64,000 nucleotides of DNA, from NCBI GenBank assembly GCA_016718845.1, contig JADKCK010000029.1, positions 1 through 64,000 on the forward strand, read 5' to 3'. The translations under genes and the position numbers were made by a program. This document shows, one piece after another, positions 47,925 through 55,856 of this stretch. The stretch is from Sphingobacteriales bacterium (GTDB taxonomy: Bacteria; Bacteroidota; Bacteroidia; Chitinophagales; UBA2359). Below the pieces are notes generated by a model. The model saw only the letters and a list, made by a program, of their open reading frames with translations. It searched no databases and was not told the origin of the DNA. Position 1 is the first letter of the stretch. Each line of letters opens with the position of its first letter.

Positions 47925-48017
47925 CAAGGTAATTTACTACCCAATAGAATGAAGATGAATGTTGCCACTAAAAGTGAAATGCCTAATACAACTATTCCAC
48001 CTCAAAATTAAAATAAC

Positions 48018-48500
48018 ATGTTGCTATCATTATTTACTTTACTGTGCTTAATATCAATAACGTTAATTATTATTTCTTTCGTAAGTACAGCTTGGCGGTT
48101 AAAAAAATTCGTTGCAAACAAATATTATTTCACGGCAGCTATATATGGGTTTCCAATACCTATAAACAAAGACAATTCATTAGATTTAAAAAATGATGAT
48201 TTAAAAAAATACAATAAATTAGTTTATATTCAAATAGTAACATTGGTAACAGGTTTTTTGTTTCTATTATTATCTCTTGCCATAGGTGTATTAATTGATA
48301 ATGATATAATTAAACGTGGAGTTTACGGGCAAGGTATAGTAAAAGATGTTTCCGGCGAAGGATTAACATTTGAATTAGTTGTTAATGGTAAAATATATTT
48401 ATTAAGTTGCACTAATTGTTATGGAGCAGTTGGACAAGAAATAAGTATAAAGTATCTACCAGAAAACCCTAATCAGTTTGTTCAGGAGTACAAAAAGTAA
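48018..48500 (+). CDS. small membrane protein, island paralog B
   Basis: 160 aa, unrecognised. It is a paralog of the 45568 protein: the same two-segment membrane layout (about 3-24 and 72-95), the LDLKNDDLKKYNKL block, and the LSCTNCYGAVGQEISIKYLP block with its two Cys. The VYGQGIVKDVSGEGL strand replaces IGYGTVVSTDNNL of paralog A. It ends 11 bp before repeat R copy 2, so the gene-plus-repeat unit is conserved. Function unknown. Confidence 0.7.
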   Translation: MLLSLFTLLCLISITLIIISFVSTAWRLKKFVANKYYFTAAIYGFPIPINKDNSLDLKNDDLKKYNKLVYIQIVTLVTGFLFLLLSLAIGVLIDNDIIKRGVYGQGIVKDVSGEGLTFELVVNGKIYLLSCTNCYGAVGQEISIKYLPENPNQFVQEYKK

Positions 48501-48511
48501 AAATGAACAAG

Positions 48512-48686
48512 TATTTTTGCATAAAACCTGCACCACCATGCCCAAGTTGGTGCAGGTTTGCGCGCGCCCATAACTCACCAAATCTCAAAAAATTAGCATG
48601 TATTTGCATTCTCCCTCAACAATTAAACCCCTACGATATGTTGCAGGTAGGGCGTAGCCGTAATGCGGGTGTATAGGTTTGGCTAC
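48512..48686. repeat. island repeat R, copy 2
   Basis: Roughly nine in ten bases match copy 1 (46073-46250) over its full length, including GCATAAAACCTGCACCACCA and the terminal TAGGTTTGGCTAC. It starts 11 bp after the paralog B stop. The sequence right after GGCTAC differs in the two copies, which marks the repeat boundary. Confidence 0.9.
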
Positions 48687-48756
48687 CAAGGGCTTTGGCA
48701 CAAAATTATTTTGCCTTATGTGCTAAAAGTCACAAACATTTGTACCTTTAACACTG

Positions 48757-48765
48757 TAACTTTGC
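48757..48765 (+). promoter_or_regulatory. -7 element upstream of the SQR-like gene
   Basis: TAACTTTGC lies about 190 bp before the ATG at 48956. A TTTG is present 14 bp upstream, shorter than consensus. It is the first good promoter after the island. Confidence 0.5.
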
Positions 48766-48955
48766 ATCACCTTACAAACAAAACCCGCACTGTCTTTATT
48801 TAATTGGCGTATCTTATGTGCTAATTTTAGTAACAATACACGTAGTGCCATTTTTTTATAAGCGCTTTTATCTACAAAAATACATGGCGGTAACGTATAC
48901 TAACCATAATCTATTAACTAATTTTCACCAAAACCCTATCACAAACAATTACCTT

Positions 48956-50174
48956 ATGAAACATATAGTAATTCTAGGAGCAGGCACAGCAGGTACAATG
49001 ATGGCAAATCATCTTAGAAAAGAGTTAGACCTAGCCAATTGGGCAATTGATATCATTGACGAAAGAGAAGAACATCATTATCAACCTGGCTATTTGTTTC
49101 TTCCCTTCGACATCTACGAGCCTGACGACATCATCAAACCAATAAAAGAATTTATTCCTAAAAATGTTACACTAACAACTGGTAAAATAGCCCAAATTGT
49201 TGCCGACCAAAACATGGTAAAAATGGCAGACGGTAACAGTTTTGCTTACGACATACTAATTATAGCCACTGGTGCAAAAATTGCCCCCGACGAGGTAGCA
49301 GGTATGTCGGGAGCAGAATGGCATAAAAGCGTATTCGATTTTTACACTTTCGAAGGCTCATTAGCACTTCGAAATAAACTAAGAGAATGGCAAGGCGGAA
49401 AACTAGTGGTTCATATCACCGAAATGCCCATTAAATGTCCCGTAGCACCGCTCGAATTTGCATTTCTTGCCGACTCTTTTTTTAACCACAAACAACAAAG
49501 TAGAGATTACTTTTGTAACACCCCTAAGCGAGCATTTACAAACCCAAAGCTACCAGGCACTCGATCATCTGCTGCACGAAAAACACATAAATATTGTGAG
49601 TGATTTTGCCATTGAAAAAGTAGATAACGAGAACAAAAAATTGGACTATGGCGGAAAAGAAGTAGCTTTTGACCTACTTGTTACCGTACCTACCAACAAA
49701 GGCGACGAATTAATGGAACGGTCGGGCTTAGGAGACGATTTAAATTATGTGCCTACCAACAAAAGCACACTTCAATCTATAGCCCACAGCAATATTTTTG
49801 TATTAGGCGATGCCACCAACATTCCGGCATCTAAGGCTGGCTCGGTGGCACACTTCGAAGCAGAAATTTTAACCGAAAACATATTGCGTTTTATAAACAA
49901 CCAACCACTTAAAGAAGAGTTTGACGGACATGCAAATTGCTTTGTAGAAACCGGAAACGGAAAAGCACTGCTCATTGACTTTAACTACACCCACGAACCC
50001 GTTGAAGGAACTTTTCCGTTTCCTGGCATTGGTCCGTTGCGATTGCTCAAAGAAAGCCGCATCAACCACATGGGCAAATTGGCATTCAGGTGGATATACT
50101 GGAATATGCTTTTAAAAGGAAACCATATTCCTTTTGTGTCAAGTACTATGCAAGAGGCAGGCAAAAACTTTTAA
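48956..50174 (+). CDS. sulfide:quinone oxidoreductase-like FAD protein (one frameshift)
   Basis: About 405 aa after removing one extra T in the T7 run near 49475, which joins FAFLADSF to LTTNNKVEITFVTP. The N-terminal FAD motif is ILGAGTAGTMMANHL (residues 4-18). KCPVAPLEFA carries the first Cys typical of SQR, and GDATNIPASKAGSVAHFEAE is the second FAD-binding block. The second redox Cys of classical SQR is not apparent at the usual place; a Cys lies in HANCFVETG. It may oxidise sulfide, or act on protein-bound persulfide. It is followed after 21 bp by a TusE-like gene and then a DsrE2-like gene. Confidence 0.86.
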
Positions 50175-50195
50175 CTAAATTTCAAATAAAATTTC

Positions 50196-50504
50196 ATGGA
50201 AAAACTAATCGCATCAAAAACCGTTTCGGTAAACGAAGAGGGCTACCTTACCAATTTCGCACAGTGGAACCAAGACATTGGCAATGAACTTGCCGCAGAA
50301 GCAAATATTAGCATGACTGCCCGCCATTGGGAAGTAATCGCTTATTTGCAATCCGAATTTAAAAAAGACATACCTTTAAGTATTCGCAAAATAGGAAAAA
50401 GCGGCGTAGTTGATATTAAAGAGTTTTACCAACTGTTTCCTACTGCACCATTGAAAACATCTTCAAAAATTGCAGGCATTCCTAAACCCGTTAGCTGTAT
50501 TTAA
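50196..50504 (+). CDS. TusE/DsrC/DsvC-family sulfur carrier protein
   Basis: 102 aa, standard DsrC length. Features are EGYLTNFAQWNQDIGNELA near 17-35, RHWEVIAYL near 44-52, and the C-terminal arm KIAGIPKPVSCI with the penultimate Cys that accepts sulfur. The second arm Cys present in true DsrC is Ser here (SSKIAG), so it should work as a single-Cys relay of the TusE kind and not as a DsrAB trisulfide partner. Tightly packed between the SQR-like and DsrE2-like genes. Confidence 0.92.
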   Translation: MEKLIASKTVSVNEEGYLTNFAQWNQDIGNELAAEANISMTARHWEVIAYLQSEFKKDIPLSIRKIGKSGVVDIKEFYQLFPTAPLKTSSKIAGIPKPVSCI

Positions 50505-50528
50505 TTACCAACCAAAACAAAAAACAAT

Positions 50529-51009
50529 ATGCCACAAAATAATGGCGAGATAAGAAAGATGATGATTATTCTTTCTAAGGCAACTTTAGAAAACGTGTAT
50601 GCCGCATTTGTGCTTGCCAATGGGGCAAGAATGGAAGGCATAGAAGCCGAAATGTTTTTTACCTTTTTTGGGTTAGAGGCTATCCACAAAAAAAAGCTAG
50701 AACACCTACACGTTGCAACAGTAGGTAATCCAGCAATGCACATGCCTACTTTGCTAGGCGGGCTACCCGGTATGGAAGCACAGCTACTAAAATGATGAAA
50801 CACGAAATGGAAAAATCGACATGCCCGATGTCCACGAGTTTCTCGATATCCTAAAAGCCTCGGGGGTAAAGCTATGGGCGTGTAAATTAGCCATGGATAT
50901 GTTCCACTACAAAAAAGAAGATATGTTTGATGATATTGATGGAGTGCTAACCGTTGGCGATTTTTACAAACAAGGTAACGGAGAAGGAACACACATGCTG
51001 TTTATCTAA
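50529..51009 (+). CDS. DsrE2-like sulfur-transfer protein (two frameshifts)
   Basis: About 160 aa once missing bases near 50780 and 50805 (an A5 that should be A6) are restored. Pieces in order: MMIILSKATLENVYAAF, MFFTFFGLEAIHKKKLEHL, VGNPAMHMPTLLGGLPGM, then TKMMKHEMEK, MPDVHEFLDILKASGVKLWA, and CKLAMDMFHYKKEDMF with a conserved Cys. This is the DsrE2/COG2210 pattern, a sulfurtransferase often near rhodanese, TusA or DsrC genes. Its place as third gene of the SQR-TusE run fits sulfur delivery. Ends at MLFI before a terminator. Confidence 0.85.
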
Positions 51010-51079
51010 ACATTTAGTGCATTAGTTGCTGTAACAACAAAACACAAAACGCTATTAAATCATCATTTGTATGTCCCAA

Positions 51080-51118
51080 AAAAATCCGCTATCTTTGTAA
51101 AAAAGATAGCGGATTTTT
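51080..51118 (+). terminator. terminator of the sulfur-transfer cluster
   Basis: A perfect 17-bp stem AAAAATCCGCTATCTTT and its complement around the loop GTAAA, 70 bp after the DsrE2-like stop. T-rich on the 3' side of the stem. Confidence 0.9.
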
Positions 51119-51300
51119 AGCCTCATCAAACCTTAATTAATAATTGACAATATTAAATTAGGTTTTTTTGTATTTATAATTGACTGAAAATCAGGTGGTT
51201 ATCAACATTTGATGCTTCAACACAAAATATTGTCCTTTTTAGGTCTAACTATCTGATAATCAGTTTGTTATAAGTACCTATTTTGCTAATTTGACATAAT

Positions 51301-51363
51301 TAATAATCAATAATTAACAATTAATAATCAATAATTAACAATTAATAATCAATAATTAACAAT
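51301..51363. repeat. three exact 21-bp tandem repeats
   Basis: TAATAATCAATAATTAACAA plus T is repeated three times without change, ending at the fumC 3' end (51368). It shares the TAATCAATAATTA word with the microsatellite at 34162-34206. The 51119-51300 stretch before it holds no gene. Confidence 0.92.
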
Positions 51364-51367
51364 TAAT

Positions 51368-52756
51368 CTACATTCCCACCATTTTTTCGGGTACTACCCA
51401 TTCGTCGAACTGTTCGGGGGTAAGTAGGTTTAATTCAACGGCGGCTTCTTTTAGGGTTTTGTTTTCGGCATGTGCTTTTTTGGCAATAGCTGCGGCATTG
51501 TCGTAGCCAATATGTAGGTTTAAACCCGTTACCAACATCAGCGAGTTGTCTAAGTGGCGTTTGATGATGGGGTAATTAGGTTCGATACCCACGGCGCAAT
51601 GCTCGTTAAACGACTCGCAGGCATCGCCTAACAAACGTGCCGACATCAAAAAGTTGTATATCATTACTGGTTTAAACACATTTAATTCAAAATGCCCCAT
51701 ACAGCCGCCCATATTTATTGCCACATCGTTGCCCATAACCTGTGCGCATACCATAGTTAGCGCTTCCGATTGTGTAGGGTTAACTTTGCCGGGCATAATA
51801 GACGAGCCGGGTTCGTTTGACGGAATAATGATTTCGCCAATGCCGCTGCGTGGGCCCGACGACAACATGCGTATGTCGTTGCCAATTTTCATGAGGCTAA
51901 CCGCTAGTGTTTTTAATGCTCCCGATGCCTCTACGATACCATCGTGTGCTGCCAACGCCTCGAATTTGTTGGGTGCCGTTACAAAAGGCAAGCCTGTGGC
52001 TTCGGCAATATGTCGAGCTACTATTTCGGCATAACCTTTGGGTACGTTGATGCCCGTGCCAACCGCCGAACCGCCCAAAGCCAGCTCCGATAAATGGTTA
52101 AGTGTGTTTTCGATGGCTCGTAAACCATGCTCTAATTGCGACACATAACCCGAAAACTCTTGCCCCAATGTTAGCGGTGTAGCGTCCATAAAGTGGGTTC
52201 TACCAATTTTAACAATGTGCATAAAGTCCGTAGACTTTTGGCGCAATGTATCGCGCAAAGCAGCCACTTTGGGCAAAGTATGCTCTGCCAATATTTTATA
52301 AGCAGCAATGTGCATAGCCGTCGGGAACGAGTCGTTTGACGATTGCGATTTGTTTACATCGTCGTTGGGGTGCAACTTTTTTTTGGCGTCGAGCAACGAG
52401 CCACCTGCAAGCACATGCCCACGATTGGCAATTACCTCGTTTAGGTTCATGTTCGATTGCGTACCCGAACCCGTTTGCCAAACCACCAACGGAAACTCAT
52501 CGTCTAGTTTTCCGTCCAATATTTCGTCGCAAACTTGTGCAATTAAGTGGGCTTTTTCTGTTGCAAAACCGCCACATTCTACATTGGCATAAGCGGCAGC
52601 TTTTTTCAAAATGGCAAAAGCTTGTATCACTTCTATGGGCATGCGTTGCCCGCCAATTTTAAAATTTTGTACCGAGCGTTGCGTTTGAGCTCCCCAATAT
52701 CGAGCAGCAGGCACATCAACATAGCCTAAGCTGTCTTTTTCTTGTCTAAATTGCAT
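51368..52756 (-). CDS. fumC: class II fumarate hydratase
   Basis: 462 aa. FumC adds water to fumarate in the TCA cycle and is oxygen-stable with no iron-sulfur cluster. The superfamily signature is GSSIMPGKVNPTQSEA near 317-332 with the catalytic Ser; other blocks are KSQSSNDSFPTAMH near 135-148 and SGPRSGIGEI near 302-311. AT-rich simple repeats lie on both sides. It is isolated from other TCA genes here. Confidence 0.97.
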   Translation of the reverse strand: MQFRQEKDSLGYVDVPAARYWGAQTQRSVQNFKIGGQRMPIEVIQAFAILKKAAAYANVECGGFATEKAHLIAQVCDEILDGKLDDEFPLVVWQTGSGTQSNMNLNEVIANRGHVLAGGSLLDAKKKLHPNDDVNKSQSSNDSFPTAMHIAAYKILAEHTLPKVAALRDTLRQKSTDFMHIVKIGRTHFMDATPLTLGQEFSGYVSQLEHGLRAIENTLNHLSELALGGSAVGTGINVPKGYAEIVARHIAEATGLPFVTAPNKFEALAAHDGIVEASGALKTLAVSLMKIGNDIRMLSSGPRSGIGEIIIPSNEPGSSIMPGKVNPTQSEALTMVCAQVMGNDVAINMGGCMGHFELNVFKPVMIYNFLMSARLLGDACESFNEHCAVGIEPNYPIIKRHLDNSLMLVTGLNLHIGYDNAAAIAKKAHAENKTLKEAAVELNLLTPEQFDEWVVPEKMVGM

Positions 52757-53128
52757 TTACTTATTTGTAAATTATAAATTATGAATTGTAAATTATTTGC
52801 TCACATTACGCACACTAGGACACGGATTTTAAAAAATGATTTAATTTTGATTTAAAACCTAAATCTAAACAAAAAGTATAGGACAATAGTAATTTAAGAT
52901 AACAACAGTAGTTTATTTGTTTATTGAGCCATAGGTCGTTCAATAAATGGGTTATTTTGCAGATACTAAAATCATGTAGCATTATTAAAAAGCCCATCAA
53001 TCTAACATAAACCTTGCCTGTATCATTAAATAAAAATCCATACTATCTAAATCTAATCCGCAAAATCTGTGTCTTAAAAATGTATTGCGTAACATGATAC
53101 ATAGCCCAAAGCCAGTAGTATGCACTTA
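52757..53128. other. intergenic, no gene seen
   Basis: 372 bp between fumC and the transhydrogenase gene. It starts with an AAATTATAAATTATGAATT simple repeat (52765-52795). A 61-aa frame at 52815-53000 has no coding character. Importantly, no pntAB or pntB sequence is found here. Confidence 0.55.
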
Positions 53129-54259
53129 CTATTTTTGCAAAATTTGCTTAGTAAACGCATGTATCAAAGCACCTTCGTGTGTAATAAGGCAACCTTTGGT
53201 TATTTCTTCGTCCATGTCCCACTTAAAGCCATCTTTGTTTGCCAGATGCGTAAGCAGTGCTACAATATTTCGGGCATATAATTCGCTGGCATTAACGGGC
53301 AGTAGCGAGGGTAAGTTAGCCTCGCCTATTATGGTAACGCCGTGTTTAACCACTGTTTTACCCAACTCGCTAAGGGCGCAATTACCACCAGCTTCAACAG
53401 CCATATCCACAATCACCGAGCCTGGTTTCATGCTTTGCACCATTTCGGCAGATACCAACATGGGGGCTTTTTTGCCCATTACCAAAGCGGTTGTTATCAC
53501 TAAATCAGATTCAAGAATGCGGTGTTTAATCAATTCTTGTTGTTTTTGAAGATAATCGGCAGATACCTCGCGGGCATATCCACCTTCGGTTTTTACGGCT
53601 TCGGCACCTTTTACTTCCAAAAATCTGCCACCCAACGATTCTACTTGTTCTTTTGTTTCGGGGCGCACATCGGTTACCTCTACCACAGCGCCCAAGCGTT
53701 TGGCGGTTGCTAGGGCTTGCAAGCCTGCCACACCTGCTCCAAAAATAAGCACCCGTGTAGGCGTAATGGTGCCTGCGGCGGTCATCATCAACGGAAAAAT
53801 TTTGCCCAACGCATTAGCACCCAACAATACGGCTTTGTAGCCTGCTAAGTTCGATTGCGAGCTAAGGGCATCCATTTTTTGTGCTTTGGTAATACGTGGC
53901 ACTGCGTCCATCGAAAAAGCTGATACATTTTGTTTGCACAACGCATCAACCAATGCTGGCTGCATGTAGGCATAAAGCAACGAAATAATTACCGATTTTG
54001 AGGGCATTAACGCAACTTCTTCGAGGCTTGGCGCGTTTACTTTAAGTAACACATCAGCATCGGATAGTAGTGTGTTTTTGTTACCACCAACGGTAGCACC
54101 AGCTTGCTCGTAGGCAGAGTCGAGGAAAAAACTTTGCTCTCCGGCTCCTGCTTCGATATGGCAACTAAAACCAGCTTTGGTTAAGCTGCGCACTGTTTCG
54201 GGCGATAAAGCTACACGACATTCGCCCGCTTTGGTTTCTTTAAGTATGGCTATTTTCAC
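53129..54259 (-). CDS. pntA: NAD(P) transhydrogenase subunit alpha (domain I)
   Basis: 376 aa, the NAD(H)-binding domain I of the proton-pumping transhydrogenase. Motifs: KETKAGECRVALSPETV near 7-23; the mobile-loop and Rossmann region VLIFGAGVAGLQALATAKRL near 170-189 (GxGxxG); VVEVTDVRPETKEQVESLG near 191-209; and VIVDMAVEAGGNC near 284-296. In bacteria with a split enzyme the alpha1 subunit is followed by membrane subunits alpha2 and beta, but the next gene is fumC. Alanine dehydrogenase shares the fold but differs in size and motifs. An upstream -7 element TAACTTTG is at 54308-54301. Confidence 0.9.
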   Translation of the reverse strand: MKIAILKETKAGECRVALSPETVRSLTKAGFSCHIEAGAGEQSFFLDSAYEQAGATVGGNKNTLLSDADVLLKVNAPSLEEVALMPSKSVIISLLYAYMQPALVDALCKQNVSAFSMDAVPRITKAQKMDALSSQSNLAGYKAVLLGANALGKIFPLMMTAAGTITPTRVLIFGAGVAGLQALATAKRLGAVVEVTDVRPETKEQVESLGGRFLEVKGAEAVKTEGGYAREVSADYLQKQQELIKHRILESDLVITTALVMGKKAPMLVSAEMVQSMKPGSVIVDMAVEAGGNCALSELGKTVVKHGVTIIGEANLPSLLPVNASELYARNIVALLTHLANKDGFKWDMDEEITKGCLITHEGALIHAFTKQILQK

Positions 54260-54300
54260 AACAAATTATTTTTTTTTTGCTATTTTAGCAAAGTGAGCAA

Positions 54301-54308
54301 CAAAGTTA
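54301..54308 (-). promoter_or_regulatory. possible -7 element of pntA
   Basis: TAACTTTG on the minus strand, about 42 bp before the pntA start. A T-rich stretch upstream could hold the -33 element but has no clear TTTG at the right spacing. Confidence 0.4.
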
Positions 54309-54500
54309 CGTATTTAGTTAAAAAATGTCGACAAAATTGTAGCTTTTTATTTTTTTTACGTCATAAATTAACTGTTGCTACCATTTTAGTAACTCAAAAA
54401 AACAAAAAACGGGCTAATTTCAAGTTTTAGGCTATATGTATCAACCATACACTTAAACTTTAATCACAATATATTATCTAAATTCCAAAAAAATAAAAAC

Positions 54501-55007
54501 ATGCAAACTATTAGCGACAAAAGACAAAGTGCCGAAAAAATTGTGCGTAACCACACTCTATGGGGTGCTTTGGTATCGTTGATACCTATTCCGTTGCTCG
54601 ATTTAGGCTCGGTGGCAATGGTACAAGAAGATATGCTGCGCGATTTGTGCAAATTGTACAATATTCCGTTTAACGAAAAAGACATAAAAAACCGCATTAT
54701 TACCGTTACAGGTGGCTCGTTGCCGCGTGTTATGGCATCGGTTATTAAGCGTGTGCCTGTTGTTGGCTTGGTTATTGGCGAGGTAGCCTTACCTATTTTG
54801 GTGGGTGCATCAACCTACACTATGGGCAACGTAGTATTGCTTCATTTTGAAGAAGGCGGTAAAACCGTAGAAATAACACCCGATGCAGCCAAAGGATTTT
54901 ATACCCAATTGGCAGAACGCGGAAAAGGTATTTTAGCCTCGTATCGTAAAAAAGTAGCCAAACGCAAAGCCGACAAACAAACCGCCGAAGATATTGTTTG
55001 GCAATAA
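54501..55007 (+). CDS. DUF697-like membrane-associated protein
   Basis: 168 aa. It matches the style of DUF697 (YcjF-type) modules: SLIPIPLLDLGSVAMVQEDM near 27-46, LCKLYNIPFNEKD near 50-62, and hydrophobic stretches near 25-45 and 86-108 (VPVVGLVIGEVALPILVGAS). The C-terminus is Lys/Arg-rich (RKKVAKRKADKQ). DUF697 domains are usually fused to or placed near GTPases, but no GTPase gene is adjacent. Function unknown. Confidence 0.75.
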   Translation: MQTISDKRQSAEKIVRNHTLWGALVSLIPIPLLDLGSVAMVQEDMLRDLCKLYNIPFNEKDIKNRIITVTGGSLPRVMASVIKRVPVVGLVIGEVALPILVGASTYTMGNVVLLHFEEGGKTVEITPDAAKGFYTQLAERGKGILASYRKKVAKRKADKQTAEDIVWQ

Positions 55008-55048
55008 AATACCGTTTTCTAATAAAGAAAATTAATAAACTGTAAAAT

Positions 55049-55825
55049 TTGCCTATTTTTGTTGACCAATTAGGGCGCACCATTAACCTACACAGCGCAC
55101 CCAAACGCATTGTATCGTTGGTGCCATCGCAAACCGAGCTGCTGCACTACTTGGGTTTAACAACCGAGGTAGTGGGTATTACTCGTTTTTGCATACATCC
55201 AGCCGAGTGGTTTAATAGTAAAAAACGCGTTGGCGGCACCAAAGATTTTGACTTAGCACGCATTGATGCCTTGCAGCCCGATTTGATTATTGCCAACAAA
55301 GAAGAAAATGTACAAGACAAAATAGACGCATTGGCACAACAGTATCCGGTTTGGGTAAGCAACATAAACACCCTAACCGATGCTTATAATATGATACAGC
55401 AAGTAGGCATAATGGTAGGCAAGGCTAAAAATGCTGCCCAATTAGTTGAGCAGCTACAAACACAATTTGCCCAAATAAACAAGCAATCTTTATCGGTGGC
55501 TTACCTTATTTGGCGAAATCCGTACATGGCAGCAGGTGGTAACACATTTATTAACCATTTACTGACAAATATCTGCGGATTTAGCAATATCTTTGCACCC
55601 AATTTGCGTTACCCCACTGTCACCCTCGAACAGTTAGCCCAAGCATCGCCTAATTATGTTTTTTTATCGTCCGAGCCATACCCGTTTAAAGAAAAACACA
55701 TTGCCGAGTTAAAAACCGCACTACCCAACACCACCATGCAATTGGTTGATGGTGAGTTGTTCTCGTGGTATGGCAGCCGATTATTACACACCGCCCATTA
55801 CTTACAATCATTTTTAGCTACTTAA
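55049..55825 (+). CDS. BtuF-like substrate-binding protein (helical-backbone metal receptor)
   Basis: 258 aa. The periplasmic-binding-protein-2 fold of the vitamin B12/siderophore class: RIVSLVPSQTELLHYLGL near 20-37, KRVGGTKDFDLARIDALQPD near 59-78, and GGNTFINHLL near 163-172. The start is a TTG at 55049, as no ATG fits. There is no signal peptide or lipobox, which is unusual for a periplasmic receptor; the Bacteroidota contain similar signal-less homologs. No ABC permease or ATPase gene is adjacent. It is 31 bp before the L,D-transpeptidase gene. Confidence 0.85.
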   Translation: MPIFVDQLGRTINLHSAPKRIVSLVPSQTELLHYLGLTTEVVGITRFCIHPAEWFNSKKRVGGTKDFDLARIDALQPDLIIANKEENVQDKIDALAQQYPVWVSNINTLTDAYNMIQQVGIMVGKAKNAAQLVEQLQTQFAQINKQSLSVAYLIWRNPYMAAGGNTFINHLLTNICGFSNIFAPNLRYPTVTLEQLAQASPNYVFLSSEPYPFKEKHIAELKTALPNTTMQLVDGELFSWYGSRLLHTAHYLQSFLAT

Positions 55826-55856
55826 TAGCCCCTAATGCCTTTATTGTTTTTTTATT

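Noticed and set aside
48956..51009. Sulfur genes as true pseudogenes
   Set aside because: Each shift is a single base, partly in homopolymers, and the rest of every protein is intact; sequence error is simpler.
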